A stretch of 64,000 bases of DNA from Mycobacterium scrofulaceum (GTDB taxonomy: Bacteria > Actinomycetota > Actinomycetes > Mycobacteriales > Mycobacteriaceae), in the NCBI RefSeq assembly GCF_002086735.1, contig NZ_MVIJ01000011.1, positions 1 to 64,000 on the forward strand, given 5' to 3'. A program made the position numbers and the translations under genes. Below, piece by piece: positions 63,533-64,000 of the stretch. Below the pieces are notes generated by a model. It saw only the letters and a program-made list of their open reading frames with translations, made no database searches and was not told the origin of the DNA. Each line of letters starts with the position of its first letter. Position 1 is the stretch's first letter.

Positions 63533-64000
63533 ATGTCCGAACGCGAAACACATCGTGGCATTTTGGTCGGCGTCGACCGATCAGCGTCGTCGATGGCGGC
63601 GGTCGCCTGGGCGGCTCGCGATGCGGCGATACGCAATGTTCCGCTGACACTCATGCACGTCATCGCACCGGTCGTGCCGGCGGTGGCGCCGTGGCCGGCG
63701 ATCCCGATTCCCGAAGGCTATTTCGAGCGGCAGGACGAGAAGGCGCGGCAAATCCTCGAAGACGCGCGCAAGGTGGTCGCCGACAGCACCGCCGACCATG
63801 GCCCGCCGTTCGTGTACAGCGTGGTGGTACGTGGCCCGACCGTTTCCACGCTCGTCAATGAGTCCAAACTCGCGGACATGATGGTCGTGGGGTACCGGGG
63901 CGAGGGCGCGTTCAGCCGGGTCCCGTTCGGCTCGGCCAGCACCGGACTGGTGAACTACGCGCATTGCCCGGTCGCCGTCGTCCATGATGAGGCGCCGCCG
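63533..64000 (+). CDS. Universal stress protein, 3' partial
   Basis: The frame is open to the right edge, with 156 codons visible. It starts ILVGVDRSASSMAAVAWAARDAAIRN, and the first nucleotide loop is the variant VGYRGEGAFSRVPFGSASTGLV before the usual AHCPVAVVHDE linker. This linker normally leads to a second USP domain, so the gene is expected to be about 290 codons. ATG 63533 has AGGGGAA upstream. It is the sixth USP in the window. Confidence 0.88.
   Translation, partial: MSERETHRGILVGVDRSASSMAAVAWAARDAAIRNVPLTLMHVIAPVVPAVAPWPAIPIPEGYFERQDEKARQILEDARKVVADSTADHGPPFVYSVVVRGPTVSTLVNESKLADMMVVGYRGEGAFSRVPFGSASTGLVNYAHCPVAVVHDEAPP

Noticed and set aside
1..64000. CRISPR arrays, tRNA or rRNA genes, insertion sequences
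   Set aside because: No regularly spaced repeats, cloverleaf-like sequences, transposase frames or terminal repeats were seen by eye.

Overview
The window is a high-GC actinobacterial chromosome segment that reads as a slow-growing non-tuberculous Mycobacterium, possibly close to the M. avium complex. The evidence is close homologues of M. tuberculosis dormancy genes, an 18 kDa-antigen type small heat-shock protein (known from M. leprae and M. avium), PknH-like sensor and Mce proteins, and very frequent GTG starts with 4-base gene overlaps. The species is an inference. No rRNA, tRNA, insertion sequence, integrase or CRISPR array was seen.

Positions 1-13 kb carry mixed metabolism and signalling: a sensor-domain membrane protein cut by the left edge, an aldo/keto reductase, an SDR, a PAS-GGDEF diguanylate cyclase, GlgX, a zinc alcohol dehydrogenase, a GAF-ANTAR protein, an NDH-2-like flavoprotein, a DUF1360 membrane protein, a divergent MerR regulator/hsp18 pair and a PAS-ANTAR protein.

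From about 12.9 to 64 kb the window is a dense hypoxia/NO dormancy island. I found 15 sequences of the DosR-box type, with core GGGNC-N4-GNCCC or close variants, plus a one-sided box at 22539 and three weaker candidates, nearly all in promoter positions. They precede tgs1 and ppsA; an Acg-type nitroreductase with two FabH-like synthases; an Rv2004c/Rv2005c/otsB1 block; several universal stress proteins (USPs); a GNAT-USP-SpoIIAA operon; an Rv2030c-pfkB-Rv2028c operon running straight into dosR and dosS; a nitroreductase with an Rv0569-type DUF1918 gene; a divergent operon of acyl-CoA ligase, 2-oxoacid dehydrogenase E1alpha/E1beta/E2, a free acyl carrier protein and another nitroreductase; an Rv3129-like flavin-fold protein; an Rv0079-like ribosome hibernation factor; a band-7 protein; a flavodoxin; a membrane serine protease; and a nitroreductase/Rv1733c-like/group 3b [NiFe] hydrogenase operon. 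The right end holds an antiporter, an orphan MceA-type protein, a glutathione peroxidase, a DUF2267 protein and a USP cut by the edge.

Together the genes suit a non-growing, oxygen-limited cell. DosS would sense O2/NO/CO through heme and DosR would switch on the island. Tgs1 stores carbon as triacylglycerol, PpsA and OtsB1 redirect carbon to sugars, the hydrogenase and flavoproteins dispose of reductant, the hibernation factor silences ribosomes, and many USPs bind nucleotides. The least familiar parts are the ligase/oxoacid-dehydrogenase/ACP operon and the FabH-like pair, which may together form an undescribed DosR-controlled acyl pathway.
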